Positions 7,959-18,600 of a stretch of 64,000 nt of DNA are shown here, piece after piece (within the stretch, counting starts at the first letter, position 1; the number at the start of each line of letters is the position of its first letter). A program made the translations under genes and the position numbers. A model generated the notes under the pieces. It saw only the letters and a program-made list of their open reading frames with translations, did not search any database and was not told the DNA's origin. Source of the DNA: an uncultured Prevotella sp. (lineage in GTDB: Bacteria; Bacteroidota; Bacteroidia; Bacteroidales; Bacteroidaceae); NCBI GenBank assembly GCA_944319795.1, contig CALUFA010000001.1, positions 62,001 to 126,000 of the forward strand. The letters run 5' to 3'.

Positions 7959-9080
7959 ATGATAATAGTTGTTGCCGACGATATTACGGGCGCGGCGGAG
8001 ATAGCAGGAGCGGCCCTGAGGTACGGATTGAGGGTAATGCTTACTATTGGCTATGCAGACATACCTCAGACTACCGACGTTTGGGTGATAGCTACCGACA
8101 CCAGGTCGGGGGGCAAAAGCGATGCCGTCAGCACCGTAAGTGGGATTGCCAAGCGTCTTGATAAGAGCGGAAATATTGTTTTTAAGAAGACCGACTCGGT
8201 TCTTCGGGGCCATGTAGTGGCCGAGGTCGGCGCGATAATGGAAGTTATGGGCTTCGCCGAAGCCTTACTTCTGCCGCAGAATCCGTCAAGGGGTAGGATA
8301 ATAACGAACGGCACATATTATATTAATGGAACTCCGGTAGACCGCACTCCGTTTAATTACGACCCTGAATTTCCCATTCTTACTTCGTCGGTAGAGAATA
8401 TTCTCGGTGGTAATGTGGCGGTTTTGGCTTTGGATGAGCCTATGCCAAGCAGTACGGGACGAATTTTTGTTGCAGATGCTGCATGTCGAAGCGACATCGG
8501 GAAACAGTTGCAAAAGGCTGGGAATGATTGCCTCTTTGCCGGAGGAGCTGATTTTTTCAGCGTATTGTTAGCCAAAATGTATCCGGGCGTTGAGGCGGAA
8601 GCATCAGGCAACGTAAGGATAATGCCGCAAGAATATTCAATCGTCGTATGCGGAAGCACGCAGAGCCAGGACATATCCGAACGGCCTTTCGCCAGGGCGT
8701 CTGGTACTTATACCGCCGTCATGCCCGACGAAGTGTTTGGCGGAAAGCCGGCAGGCGGTTGGCTTTCGTCGCTTGCCAAGCAGTATGCCGTGCATAAGTC
8801 GATAGCCGTAGCCATAGGCGGAAGGGAAAACGGAGGTCCTGAGTGCGCGGTCAGGTTAAGGGGGATAATGGCTGATGCGGTTAGTGTACTGTCAGAGGTT
8901 CGCCGTCCGCAATTGTTGGTTATAGAAGGCGGCTCTACGGCTTATGCCATAATAAGCCGTCTTGGTTGGCGTAGTTTCAGGCTAAAATGCGAGCATGCTC
9001 CGGGCGTAGTCGGCATGGTTCACGACGGCACCGAAGTGGTATTGAAACCCGGCAGCTATCCTTGGGGCGACATATTGTAA
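7959..9080 (+). CDS. Four-carbon acid sugar kinase family protein (DUF1537)
   Basis: A 373-residue member of the DUF1537 kinase family, whose characterised members phosphorylate D-threonate, L-threonate or D-erythronate at the 4-position. The substrate domain starts with VVADDITGAAE at residues 4-14 and carries KKTDSVLRGH at 76-85. The C-terminal nucleotide-binding part has VIEGGSTAYA and the family ending EHAPGVVGMVHDGTEVVLKPGSYPWGD. The start at 7959 places the DD pair at residues 7-8, as in relatives; an out-of-frame ATG at 7954 overlaps it. Together with the PdxA-like gene it forms the two-step kinase/dehydrogenase module known from D-threonate breakdown to dihydroxyacetone phosphate. The real substrate remains inference. 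Confidence 0.9.
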   Translation: MIIVVADDITGAAEIAGAALRYGLRVMLTIGYADIPQTTDVWVIATDTRSGGKSDAVSTVSGIAKRLDKSGNIVFKKTDSVLRGHVVAEVGAIMEVMGFAEALLLPQNPSRGRIITNGTYYINGTPVDRTPFNYDPEFPILTSSVENILGGNVAVLALDEPMPSSTGRIFVADAACRSDIGKQLQKAGNDCLFAGGADFFSVLLAKMYPGVEAEASGNVRIMPQEYSIVVCGSTQSQDISERPFARASGTYTAVMPDEVFGGKPAGGWLSSLAKQYAVHKSIAVAIGGRENGGPECAVRLRGIMADAVSVLSEVRRPQLLVIEGGSTAYAIISRLGWRSFRLKCEHAPGVVGMVHDGTEVVLKPGSYPWGDIL

Positions 9081-9138
9081 TGAATTTATTTTACGGCTTA
9101 TAACGCATGGTCGGTTAATATCAAAAATCATAGTTCCT

Positions 9139-9218
9139 AAAAGGCGGCGTTTCAGGCTGCAAAAGACGGCAAATCAGGACATGAAAGGCCGTTGATTGCA
9201 TCTTGGAACGCCGCCTTT
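9139..9218. repeat. AAAAGGCGGC-type hairpin
   Basis: Arms 9139-9151 (AAAAGGCGGCGTT) and 9207-9218 (AACGCCGCCTTT) pair perfectly. The loop carries GCAAAAGACGGC and GAAAGGCCG words. It follows the DUF1537 gene and may end its transcript. It belongs to the repeat family also present at 29226, 37717, 47433, 47507 and 58929. The rest of the 9081-9498 gap holds only the glycogen synthase promoter. Confidence 0.75.
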
Positions 9219-9466
9219 CGTATTACCGGGTGTATCGTTTTGGTTTTCAGTAAGTTGCATGGTTGTCAAAAATCAAGGGCAAGTCTTGAATCCTTTGCCT
9301 TACAGACATTTTCAAAAACGTTCGGGATGCTGGGGCCATGCAGTCCAGTGAGGATGTTGCGTCAAACCGGCCGTATTGCGTCGGACGAGGTTTACGTAAA
9401 TCAATAAAACAGGGTAATAAATAAATTTTAAGTAAATTAGTATCGTGTTTTGTGTGGATTTTTTAT

Positions 9467-9474
9467 TACCTTTG
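9467..9474 (+). promoter_or_regulatory. -7 box for glycogen synthase
   Basis: TACCTTTG followed by CAC matches the Bacteroidetes -7 consensus, 25 bases before the ATG at 9499. No good TTTG lies at 19 bases; a TTTG is found at 9449-9452 (14-base gap). The position argues against a GTG start at 9445, because that codon would lie upstream of the transcription start. Confidence 0.55.
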
Positions 9475-9498
9475 CACGGTTTTATTTATATAGCACGA

Positions 9499-11166
9499 AT
9501 GATAACAGGATTATTATCACCCGATTACATATTTGAATCGAGTTGGGAAGTATGCAATAAAGTTGGAGGAATATATACGGTTCTTTCAACACGCGCAAAA
9601 ACTTTACAGGAAGCATTTAACGATAAGATCATATTCATCGGCCCTGATCTGGCCGAAGCCAACGGTTTATACTTCAAAGAGGACGAGAACCTATTGAAGG
9701 AGTGGAAGGAACAGGCCACGGCAGACGGGCTCGCCATTAGGGTGGGGCGTTGGAACGTGCCTGGAGAACCGATAGCGGTATTGGTTGACTTCAGCCAATA
9801 TTATGACGACAAAAACGAGATTTACACCAAATTGTGGGAACTGTACGGCGTAGACAGCCTTCACGCCTACGGCGATTACGACGAAGCCTCGATGTTCTCT
9901 TACGGAGCGGCAAAGGTGGTTGAGAGTTTTTACAACTTCTACTTGGACGGGTCGAAGAGGGTGGTTTACCACGGCAATGAGTGGATGACCGGCCTCGGCC
10001 TGCTTTATATCAACCACAAGTTGCCCCAGGTGGCCACGCTGTTCACTACCCATGCAACGAGCATAGGCCGCAGCATAGCCGGCAACAACAAGCCTTTGTA
10101 TGATTACCTGTTCGCTTACAACGGCGACCAAATGGCCGGAGAGCTTAACATGCAGAGCAAGCATTCGATAGAGAAGCAGACGGCCATGCACGTTGACTGT
10201 TTCACGACGGTGAGCGATATTACGGCAAACGAATGCAAGGAACTGCTCGACAAGCCTGTCGACTTTGTTCTTCCAAACGGTTTCGAGAACGATTTTGTGC
10301 CCAAGGGCGCACAGTTCACCCGTAAGCGCAACGCCGCGCGCAAGCGCATTTTCGACGTGGCCAACGCCTTGCTTGGCGTTGAGTTCGACGACGCAAACAC
10401 CTTGATAGTGTCGACCAGCGGACGTTACGAGTTCAGGAACAAGGGTGTCGATGTTTACATCGAGGCCATGAACCGCTTGCAACGCGACAACAGGCTGAGC
10501 AAGAAGATACTTGCCTTTATCGAAGTGCCAGGCTGGGTGGGCGAACCCCGCCAGGACTTGATAGACAGGTTGAAGGCCGGCGGAAAGTATGACACGCCAC
10601 TGCATGTCCCGATGATCACCCATTGGCTCCACAACATGAGCCACGACAACGTGCTCGACATGATGAAATACCTCGACATGCAGAACCGTAAGGACGATAA
10701 CGTAAAGTTGGTGTTCTTGCCATGCTATCTTAACGGCGACGACGGGGTTTTCAACATGAAGTACTACGACCTCGTTCTTGGTAACGATATGTGCATTTAT
10801 CCATCTTATTATGAGCCGTGGGGATATACGCCTTTGGAAGCAATTGCGTTCAAGGTGCCTTGCATAACGTCAGACTTGGCCGGCTTCGGGCTTTGGGTTA
10901 ATTCGGAGATAGGCCGTCAGGGTGAGATTATCGACGGGGTGAAGGTAGTCCACCGCACCGACTACAACTATTCGGAAGTAGCCGATAAGATAAAAGATAC
11001 GGTGGCCGAATACTCGAATTTCACTCCGGCCGAGGTGAAGAAGTCGCGCGCCAATGCCGACAAACTTTCGCGCAAGGCCCTTTGGAGCAATTTCATCAAG
11101 TATTACTACCAGGCTTATGATTTTGCGCTGCGCCGTGCGGAAGAGCGTGTCTCCGCCGGGAAATAA
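9499..11166 (+). CDS. Glycogen synthase, GT3 (eukaryote-like) family
   Basis: A 555-residue glycosyltransferase that extends alpha-1,4-glucan from a nucleotide-activated glucose. The N-terminus DYIFESSWEVCNKVGGIYTVLSTRA is typical of GT3 enzymes of animals and fungi, also found across Bacteroidales, and differs from the bacterial GlgA (GT5) start. HGNEWMTGLGLLYI, TTHATSIGR and the C-terminal YPSYYEPWGYTPLEAIAFKVPCITSDLAGFG acceptor/donor loops are present. ATG at 9499 was chosen over the upstream GTG at 9445 because the latter would add a hydrophobic stretch and lie upstream of the predicted transcription start. The gene is followed after 84 bases by glycogen phosphorylase, consistent with a storage-polysaccharide operon. 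Confidence 0.93.
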   Translation: MITGLLSPDYIFESSWEVCNKVGGIYTVLSTRAKTLQEAFNDKIIFIGPDLAEANGLYFKEDENLLKEWKEQATADGLAIRVGRWNVPGEPIAVLVDFSQYYDDKNEIYTKLWELYGVDSLHAYGDYDEASMFSYGAAKVVESFYNFYLDGSKRVVYHGNEWMTGLGLLYINHKLPQVATLFTTHATSIGRSIAGNNKPLYDYLFAYNGDQMAGELNMQSKHSIEKQTAMHVDCFTTVSDITANECKELLDKPVDFVLPNGFENDFVPKGAQFTRKRNAARKRIFDVANALLGVEFDDANTLIVSTSGRYEFRNKGVDVYIEAMNRLQRDNRLSKKILAFIEVPGWVGEPRQDLIDRLKAGGKYDTPLHVPMITHWLHNMSHDNVLDMMKYLDMQNRKDDNVKLVFLPCYLNGDDGVFNMKYYDLVLGNDMCIYPSYYEPWGYTPLEAIAFKVPCITSDLAGFGLWVNSEIGRQGEIIDGVKVVHRTDYNYSEVADKIKDTVAEYSNFTPAEVKKSRANADKLSRKALWSNFIKYYYQAYDFALRRAEERVSAGK

Positions 11167-11250
11167 GGCGTGTCAATCAGTATTTTGCTTTGATTAAATA
11201 TTTATCGGATTTGTTTTATTTTGGAATAATTTAGAACCTAAGAATAGATT

Positions 11251-13806
11251 ATGAAAATTAAAGCTGATTATGTCAATGCCCCTCAATGGAGGGAAGTGAC
11301 GGTAAAGTCAAGATTGCCCGAACAACTGAAATGTTTGGACGAACTGGCTCATAACATGTGGTGGGCTTGGAACTACGAGGCTCGTGACCTTTGGCGCGAC
11401 CTCGACGAGCAACTTTATGAAGAGGTAGGACGCAATCCCGTCCTTTTGCTCGAGCGTCTGAGCTATGACCGCAAGGAAGAAATCGTCCGTGACAAGGCCA
11501 TAATGAAGAAAGTTAAGGAAGTTTACTCCCTGTTCAGGAAGTACATGGACGTGAAACCCGACAAGAAGCGTCCGTCGGTGGCTTACTTCAGCATGGAATA
11601 TGGCATCAACCAAGTATTGAAAATATATTCAGGCGGTCTCGGCATGCTTGCCGGCGACTATCTTAAGGAAGCGTCTGACAGCAATGTAGACATGTGTGCC
11701 GTAGGCTTCCTGTACAGGTACGGTTATTTCAAGCAGTCGCTCAGCATGGACGGCCAGCAGATAGCCAACTACGAGGCACAGAACTTCAACTCACTGCCTA
11801 TCGAGCGTCAGCTCGACGCCGACGGCAAACCGCTCGTTGTCGACGTTCCTTACGTGAACTATTTGGTACACGCTTACGTTTGGCGCGTGAACGTAGGTCG
11901 AATCAAGCTCTACCTGCTTGATACCGACAACGAGATGAACTCAGACTTCGACAAACCGATAACCCACTCACTTTACGGTGGCGATTGGGAGAACCGTCTT
12001 AAGCAAGAGATACTCTTGGGTATCGGCGGTATCCTTACTTTGAAGAAGCTCGGCATAAAGAAAGACGTTTATCATTGTAACGAAGGGCACGCCGCTCTTT
12101 GCAACTTGCAGCGTCTCTGCGACTATGTTCAGGGCGGACTTACCTTTAACCAAGCTCTCGAGTTAGTGCGCGCTTCTTCGCTTTACACTGTGCATACGCC
12201 TGTTCCTGCCGGCCACGACTACTTCGATGAAGGACTTTTCGGCAAGTACATGGGCGGTTATCCTTCTGTTTTGGGGATTAGCTGGGACGAGTTCATCGGC
12301 ATGGGCCGCACCAATCCCGAGGATCATAACGAGAAGTTCTGCATGTCTACGTTCGCCTGCAACACCTGTCAGGAGGTGAACGGAGTGAGCAAGTTGCACG
12401 GTTGGGTAAGCCAGAAGATGTTCTCAGGCATTTGGAAAGGCTATTACCCGGAAGAGAACCATGTAGGTTATGTTACCAACGGCGTTCACTTCCCGACATG
12501 GGCCGCTACTGAGTGGCGCAAGCTCTACGCGCAGTATTTCGATAATTCATTCATGTCTGACCAAAGCAACGAACAGATATGGCATGCAATTTATAAGGTT
12601 CCCGACGACGTAATCTGGGATACCCGTATGGCTTTGAAAAAGAAGCTGACCGACTATATCCGCGACAAGTTCCGCGAAACATGGCTGAAGAACCAAGGTG
12701 ACCCGGCACGCGTTGTGTCGTTGCTTGAAAAGATCAATCCCAACGCCCTTATGATAGGCTTCTGCCGTCGCTTCGCTACATATAAGCGCGCCCACTTGCT
12801 CTTTACCGACCTTGACCGTTTGTCTAAGATTGTCAACAATCCCGAGCATCCTGTACAGTTCCTCTTTGCAGGAAAAGCTCACCCGGCAGATGGCGCAGGA
12901 CAAGGTCTTATCAAGAAGATATTCGAGATAAGCCAGCGCCCAGAGTTCCTCGGTAAGATAATCTTCCTCGAGGACTACGACATGCAGCTTGCGCGCCGTC
13001 TTGTTTCAGGTGTAGACATTTGGATGAATACTCCTACGCGTCCGCTCGAGGCTTCAGGTACGTCTGGCGAGAAAGCCGAGATGAACGGTGTTGTAAACCT
13101 CTCCGTGCTTGACGGTTGGTGGCTTGAAGGCTACCGTGAGGGTGCCGGTTGGGCTTTGACTGAAAAGCGTACTTACAAGAACCAAGGTTACCAGGACCAG
13201 CTCGATGCTGCCACTATCTACGGACTTCTTGAGAACGAGATAATTCCCTTGTATTACAGCAAGAACGAGAAGGGTTACAGCGAAGGATGGGTTAAGGTTA
13301 TCAAGAACTCTATCGCAACCATCGCTCCGCATTACACGATGAAGCGCCAGCTCGACGATTATTACAGCAAATTCTATACTAAGGAGGCTGCCCGTTTCAA
13401 GAAACTTTCTGCTGACGACAACCGCTTGGCTAAGGACATCGCCCAATGGAAAGAGACCGTTGCTGAGCGTTGGGATTCTATAGCCGTAGTGTCTAAGGAA
13501 TCAAATCTGCCTTCTACCGGAATGGAGACCGGCGTTGAGTATAAGATAAGGTTCGTGATAGACGAACAAGGTCTTAACGACGCAATCGGTCTTGAGTTTG
13601 TTTCTGTTACTACGGACAAGAACGGCGAAGAAGGCATTTCAAATGTGTTCCCATTTAAACTTGTAGGACACGAAGGTAATCTTTATACGTTCGAGGCTGT
13701 TGTTGAGGCTTCAGAGGCCGGCACATACAAGACTGGTATCAGGATGTATCCCAAGAACGAGAATCTGCCTCACCGCCAAGATTTCTGCTACGTTAAGTGG
13801 CTGTAA
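11251..13806 (+). CDS. glgP: Alpha-glucan (glycogen) phosphorylase, GT35
   Basis: An 851-residue phosphorylase that releases glucose 1-phosphate from glycogen or maltodextrin. The first about 100 residues form the DUF3417-type N-terminal domain seen in the shorter bacterial/archaeal alpha-glucan phosphorylases ([21 protein letters not shown]). Catalytic-core signatures are [38 protein letters not shown] and [12 protein letters not shown]. The pyridoxal phosphate site is [14 protein letters not shown] with the Lys in GEKAEMNG, followed by GWWLEGY. The C-terminal about 100 residues after residue 750 form an extra beta-rich domain. It lies directly behind glycogen synthase and ends before a hairpin terminator. 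Confidence 0.95.
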   Translation: MKIKADYVNAPQWREVTVKSRLPEQLKCLDELAHNMWWAWNYEARDLWRDLDEQLYEEVGRNPVLLLERLSYDRKEEIVRDKAIMKKVKEVYSLFRKYMDVKPDKKRPSVAYFSMEYGINQVLKIYSGGLGMLAGDYLKEASDSNVDMCAVGFLYRYGYFKQSLSMDGQQIANYEAQNFNSLPIERQLDADGKPLVVDVPYVNYLVHAYVWRVNVGRIKLYLLDTDNEMNSDFDKPITHSLYGGDWENRLKQEILLGIGGILTLKKLGIKKDVYHCNEGHAALCNLQRLCDYVQGGLTFNQALELVRASSLYTVHTPVPAGHDYFDEGLFGKYMGGYPSVLGISWDEFIGMGRTNPEDHNEKFCMSTFACNTCQEVNGVSKLHGWVSQKMFSGIWKGYYPEENHVGYVTNGVHFPTWAATEWRKLYAQYFDNSFMSDQSNEQIWHAIYKVPDDVIWDTRMALKKKLTDYIRDKFRETWLKNQGDPARVVSLLEKINPNALMIGFCRRFATYKRAHLLFTDLDRLSKIVNNPEHPVQFLFAGKAHPADGAGQGLIKKIFEISQRPEFLGKIIFLEDYDMQLARRLVSGVDIWMNTPTRPLEASGTSGEKAEMNGVVNLSVLDGWWLEGYREGAGWALTEKRTYKNQGYQDQLDAATIYGLLENEIIPLYYSKNEKGYSEGWVKVIKNSIATIAPHYTMKRQLDDYYSKFYTKEAARFKKLSADDNRLAKDIAQWKETVAERWDSIAVVSKESNLPSTGMETGVEYKIRFVIDEQGLNDAIGLEFVSVTTDKNGEEGISNVFPFKLVGHEGNLYTFEAVVEASEAGTYKTGIRMYPKNENLPHRQDFCYVKWL

Positions 13807-13843
13807 ATCATTTGATTAGAATAATAGATTGTATTTATTCACT

Positions 13844-13884
13844 AAAGGCGTATCCTTGCTTGTCAGGGATGCGCCTTTTCTGTT
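13844..13884 (+). terminator. Rho-independent terminator after glgP
   Basis: AAAGGCGTATCC at 13844-13855 pairs with GGATGCGCCTTT at 13867-13878, with one mismatch, and is followed by a T-rich run. Confidence 0.8.
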
Positions 13885-13952
13885 TTTTAGTTGGAGAAGA
13901 TAATTGCTTAGTCTTGGAAAATAGACAAGCTCGTTTGTTTGGCGTATTTTTA

Positions 13953-13984
13953 TTTGTTTTTTTCACGTATTTCCTGTAATTTTG
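13953..13984 (+). promoter_or_regulatory. Bacteroidetes-type promoter for comEC
   Basis: TTTG at 13953-13956 and TAATTTTG at 13977-13984 are separated by 20 bases. The start codon lies 27 bases downstream. Confidence 0.7.
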
Positions 13985-14011
13985 TATTTTGACAGCATAT
14001 TATAAGTTACC

Positions 14012-15532
14012 ATGAAAACAAATGGGCGGATTCAACTTTACCCTGTACTGCGTTTAGCTCTCTTCCTTGTGTTGGGAATATTGGCAGGTAATGTTTTCTA
14101 TGGAATGGTGTCAGTTACCGTTTGGTATGCCGCCTTAGTTGTTGTTTTAGTTGTTGCCGGTTTCGCAGAAAAGCATGGCGTAGTCCAAACAGTAATGTTG
14201 TTCGCATGTTTTACTTTCCTCGGAGGATGTCTAACCGTGCATAAGCTCGATATGGTTAATATTAATCTGCCGGAAGGAGAATTCGAATATGAAGCCGTTG
14301 TGGTTAGTCCGCCGAGTGTCGTCGGCAAAATTGCGAGATGTGATATTATTGTGACGGACAAGGAACGGCCTTTTAAAGTTAAGGCGAGCATATTCCGTGA
14401 CGGCCGAGCGGAACGGCTGAAAGCGGGCGAGGGGATTCGGGCTCGGTCTGTGTTAGAGCGTCCAAGTAATTTCGACGGAGCGGATTTTGATTATAGGCGC
14501 TATTTAATTTATCATGGCTTTTCTGCTACAACATTTCTGTACATTGACGATTGGCGTAACGATGTTATAAGTTTGGACGGTTTGTCCGTTGTTGAACGCG
14601 CTAAAATAGCGGCGTTATCGTTCCGAAACAAATTGTTAAGTCGATTCAAGCAAATGGGTTTGGATAGACAGGATTATGCCGTATTGGCTGCGATGGCTCT
14701 TGGAGAGCGTGTGTCGATGTCCGAAAAGATGACTGACGATTATTCTGTTTCGGGCGCGATGCATGTATTGTCGTTATCCGGTATGCACCTTAGCATAATT
14801 TATGCCATGTTGTTTTTGATTTTCTTTAGAAGAAAACGGGTTGTGTTGGCACAAGTTCTTATCGTATGTGCGATATGGACGTATGTTTTTATTGTAGGAA
14901 TGCCTGTGTCGGCCGTGCGTTCGGCAATAATGCTTACGGTTTATTCATTCGTTTGTTTATTGAACCGCAGCCATGTTTCATTGAACGCATTAGCCGTGTC
15001 AGCCGTGATAGTCCTAATTGACAATCCTCTTTGCCTTTATGATGTAGGTTTCCAGATGTCTTTTGTTTCAGTGTTGTTCATTCTTATTTTTTACCGTCCG
15101 ATTTACGGTTTACTGCCACAAGTTGCGAGGAATGTTCCTTTTGTCAAGTGGCTTTGGCAGATGTCGGCCGTGTCATTGTCTGCCCAGTTGGGAGTTGCAC
15201 CGTTGGTCGCTTTTTATTTCGGACGTTTTTCATGTTATTTCCTTCTTTCCAACTTGGTAGTTGTCCCTGTGTCGACCATTATTCTTTACGGTGTTTTTTT
15301 CATGATGTTTACAAGTTGGTGGCCTTGGTGTCAAAGCGTGTTGTGCCAAGTGTTATCTGCGTCTGTAAGAATAATGAATGAAGGAGTGTCGTACATTGCT
15401 TCCTTACCAGGCTCGAGTATTGACGGGATAAGGATGAACGCAGTTCAGGTGTTGATGTTTTATGTTTCTGTATTTTCCGTGTATGTGATTCTTATTCACG
15501 CACGGAAAATGTTGTGGGTGTGTAAGAAATAG
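14012..15532 (+). CDS. ComEC/Rec2-family membrane channel, short form
   Basis: A 506-residue polytopic membrane protein. Two N-terminal helices are followed by a periplasmic OB-like domain (residues about 85-190, with RPSNFDGADFDYRRYLIYHGFSAT), then the competence domain with MHVLSLSGMHLSIIYAMLFLIF and GMPVSAVRSAIML. Full-length ComEC proteins have about 700-800 residues and end in a metallo-beta-lactamase-like nuclease domain; here the protein stops after the membrane part. Short forms are common in Bacteroidetes and may act in DNA uptake with a separate nuclease, but none is encoded nearby. Base composition is more AT-rich than the flanking glgP gene. Confidence 0.88.
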   Translation: MKTNGRIQLYPVLRLALFLVLGILAGNVFYGMVSVTVWYAALVVVLVVAGFAEKHGVVQTVMLFACFTFLGGCLTVHKLDMVNINLPEGEFEYEAVVVSPPSVVGKIARCDIIVTDKERPFKVKASIFRDGRAERLKAGEGIRARSVLERPSNFDGADFDYRRYLIYHGFSATTFLYIDDWRNDVISLDGLSVVERAKIAALSFRNKLLSRFKQMGLDRQDYAVLAAMALGERVSMSEKMTDDYSVSGAMHVLSLSGMHLSIIYAMLFLIFFRRKRVVLAQVLIVCAIWTYVFIVGMPVSAVRSAIMLTVYSFVCLLNRSHVSLNALAVSAVIVLIDNPLCLYDVGFQMSFVSVLFILIFYRPIYGLLPQVARNVPFVKWLWQMSAVSLSAQLGVAPLVAFYFGRFSCYFLLSNLVVVPVSTIILYGVFFMMFTSWWPWCQSVLCQVLSASVRIMNEGVSYIASLPGSSIDGIRMNAVQVLMFYVSVFSVYVILIHARKMLWVCKK

Positions 15533-15541
15533 TAGGCTGAA

Positions 15542-15595
15542 GAAAAGAGGAATCAGAGTTTTAAACAACTTTGACCCCTCTTTCTTAGTTTTTAT
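15542..15595 (+). terminator. Probable terminator after comEC
   Basis: GAAAAGAGG-AATCAGAGTT at 15542-15560 pairs imperfectly with AACTTTGACCCCTCTTTC at 15567-15584, followed by TTAGTTTTTATT. It reads in the comEC direction. Confidence 0.55.
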
Positions 15596-15598
15596 TAA

Positions 15599-15634
15599 AT
15601 ATCTTGAAGTTCTTTGTTTTGAACTTCAAGATAT
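15599..15634. terminator. Perfect 14-base hairpin between comEC and nifJ
   Basis: ATATCTTGAAGTTC at 15599-15612 pairs perfectly with 15621-15634 around an eight-base loop TTTGTTTT. It sits at the meeting point of two convergent genes and can serve the nifJ transcript end. Confidence 0.65.
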
Positions 15635-15647
15635 TATAAAATGCATA

Positions 15648-18600
15648 TTAAGCCTCTTCGCTCCAGTCTTCTTTCGACTTGCGGATGTAGCTCTTGTAAC
15701 GCAGCTTAGCCATGCGCTCAGCTTCAGCGAACAACTCTTCAGCCTCGTTAGGATAAGCCTTCTTTACAGAGAGATAACGAACTTCGCCGAGAAGGAAGTC
15801 GTGGAACTTGCTCCAATCCGGCTCCTTTGAATCAAGAGTGAACGGATTCTTGCCTTGATCAGCCAACTCGGGGTTGTAACGCCACAAGTGCCAGTATCCG
15901 CACTCAACAGCCTTAGCCTCTTCAGCCTGGCTCTTACCCATGCCGCCCTTAGCCTTAAGGCCGTGGTTGATACACGGAGCATAAGCTATGATTACAGAAG
16001 GTCCGTGATAAGCCTCAGCTTCGCGGATGGCCTTCAAGCACTGTGCGTTGTCCGCACCCATTGCAATCTGTGCAACGTAAACATAGCCGTAAGTCGTAGC
16101 CATGAGTCCGAGATCCTTTTTGCGGATGCGCTTGCCCTGGGCTGCAAACTGTGCGATAGCACCGAGAGGAGTAGCCTTAGATGACTGGCCACCTGTGTTA
16201 GAGTAAACCTCTGTATCGAGAACAAGGATGTTTACGTCTTCACCGCTTGCGATTACATGGTCGAGACCGCCGTAACCAATGTCGTAGGAAGCACCGTCGC
16301 CACCGATAATCCACTGGCTGCGCTTTACGAGATAATGGTCGAGGGTCTTCAGTTCCTTGCAAATCTCGCATCCTGCTTCGGCACCGGCAGCGATGAGCGG
16401 TTTCAGTTTGGCTGCTGCTGCCTTTGAAGCGTCGGCATCTTCTTTACCGGCAATCCACTCTTGGGCTGCTTCCTTAAGTTCTGCAGGAGTTGCTTCGTTG
16501 GCAATAGCCTCGTTGAGGAGCATAACGATGCGCTCTTTCATCTTCTTGTTTCCAAGAACCATACCCATACCAAACTCACAGAAATCCTCGAACAGAGAGT
16601 TGTCGAAAGCAGGACCCTGACCCTTGTCGTTCTTACAGTATGGAGTTGAAGGTATGGAAGCTGAATATATTGAAGAGCAACCAGTAGCGTTGGCTATCAT
16701 CTCACGGTCGCCGAAAAGCTGTGAAATCAACTTAACGTAAGGAGTCTCACCGCAACCAGAGCATGCGCCAGAGAACTCGAACAGCGGCTGTGCGAACTGT
16801 GAGTTCTTAACGTTCGACTTGATGTCAACCAAATCTTGCTTGCTCTTAACATTCTTAACAAGGTAATCCCAACGTGCGGCTTCCTCGTCGTCGCCTGCGA
16901 ACGGAACCATCGTAAGAGCCTTGCCCTTCTTCGGGTTGCCGGGACAAACGTCGGCACAGTTACCGCATCCGAGACAGTCGAGAACACTCGGCTCGATAAC
17001 GAAGTGCATGCCCTTCATTGCGGCAGGAGCCTTCATCTCGATGGTTGTTCCGTTGAAGCCCTTAAGCTCTTCATCGGTAAGAACGAACGGACGGATGGCT
17101 GCGTGAGGACACACGTAAGCACACTTGTTACACTGGATACAGTTCTCGGCATCCCATTTCGGAACGAATGCCTCAACGCCGCGCTTCTCGTAAGCCGCAG
17201 TACCGTTCTGCCATGTTCCGTCAACAGTGTCGTGCTTGATGAAATCTGAAACCTTAAGCAGATCGCCGGCCTGTGCGTTGATAGGACGAACAAGTTCCTT
17301 AACGAATGCTGGAGCGTCGTCTTCAACCTTCTCATCGTCTGCCAGGTTAGCCCATGCCGGGTCAACGGTAAGTTGCTTGTATTCGCCACCACGGTCAACG
17401 GCTGCATAGTTCTTGTCGACAACATCCTGACCCTTCTTTCCGTAAGACTTAACGATGAATTTCTTCATCTGCTCGATTGCGAGATCTTCAGGAATAACGC
17501 CCGTTATACGGAAGAATGCGCTCTGGAGAATAGTGTTTGTACGGTTGCCGAGGCCGATTTCCTGAGCAATCTTTGTTGCGTTGATATAGTAAACGGTGAT
17601 GTTGTTCTGTGCGAAATAACGCTTAACCTTGTTCGGGATAAAGTTTACAAGCTCTTCGCCGTCGAAGATTGTGTTAAGCAGGAATGTTCCGTTCTTCTGC
17701 AATCCGCGTGTAACATCATACATGTGGAGGTAAGCCTGAACGTGGCAAGCCACGAAGTTAGGCGTGTTTACCAAATATGTGCTGCGGATGGGAGTATCTC
17801 CGAAACGGAGGTGCGAGCAAGTGAAACCACCAGACTTCTTTGAGTCGTAAGAGAAGTAAGCCTGGCAGTGTTTATCAGTGTTGTCGCCGATGATCTTAAC
17901 CGAGTTCTTGTTGGCGCCGACTGTACCGTCTGCTCCAAGTCCGTAGAACTTAGCCTCAAACATGCCTTCGCCTCCGAGAGCCATTTCCTCAACCTTAGGC
18001 AGAGAAGTGAATGTAACGTCGTCAACGATGCCGACTGTGAAATGGTTCTTAGGCTCGTTGAGCTTCAGGTTGTTGAATACTGATATGATGACAGCAGGAG
18101 TTGTGTCGTTTGAGCCGAGGCCGTAGCGTCCGCCGACGATGAGGGGGCGGTCCTCAACATCGTAGTAAGCGCTCTTGACATCAAGATACAGAGGTTCGCC
18201 TTCTGCTCCGGGCTCCTTCGTGCGGTCGAGTACGGCGATGCGTTTAACAGTCTTTGGTACTGAAGCCAACAAGTGCTTAACGGAGAACGGACGATAGAGG
18301 TGGACTGAAATCATACCAACCTTCTCACCGTTCTTGTTCAAATAGTCGATAGCTTCGCGGGCTGCCTCGGTAGCCGAACCCATGAGGATGATGATCCTGT
18401 CGGCATCATCTGCTCCATAATAAGAGAAGAGGTGATATTCACGGCCTGTGATCTTGCTGATTTCGCCAAGATAGTGCTCAACTACCTCAGGTACTTTGTC
18501 GTAATATTCGTTGCAAGACTCGCGGTGGGTGAAGAATGTCTCAGGATTCTCTGCTGTACCGCGTGTAACGGGACGCTCCGGAGTAAGTGCGCGGTCGCGG

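Noticed and set aside
6737-9080. Vitamin B6 synthesis operon based on PdxA
   Set aside because: No pdxJ or other vitamin B6 gene is nearby, and the neighbour is a DUF1537 kinase, which pairs with PdxA2 in acid sugar breakdown.
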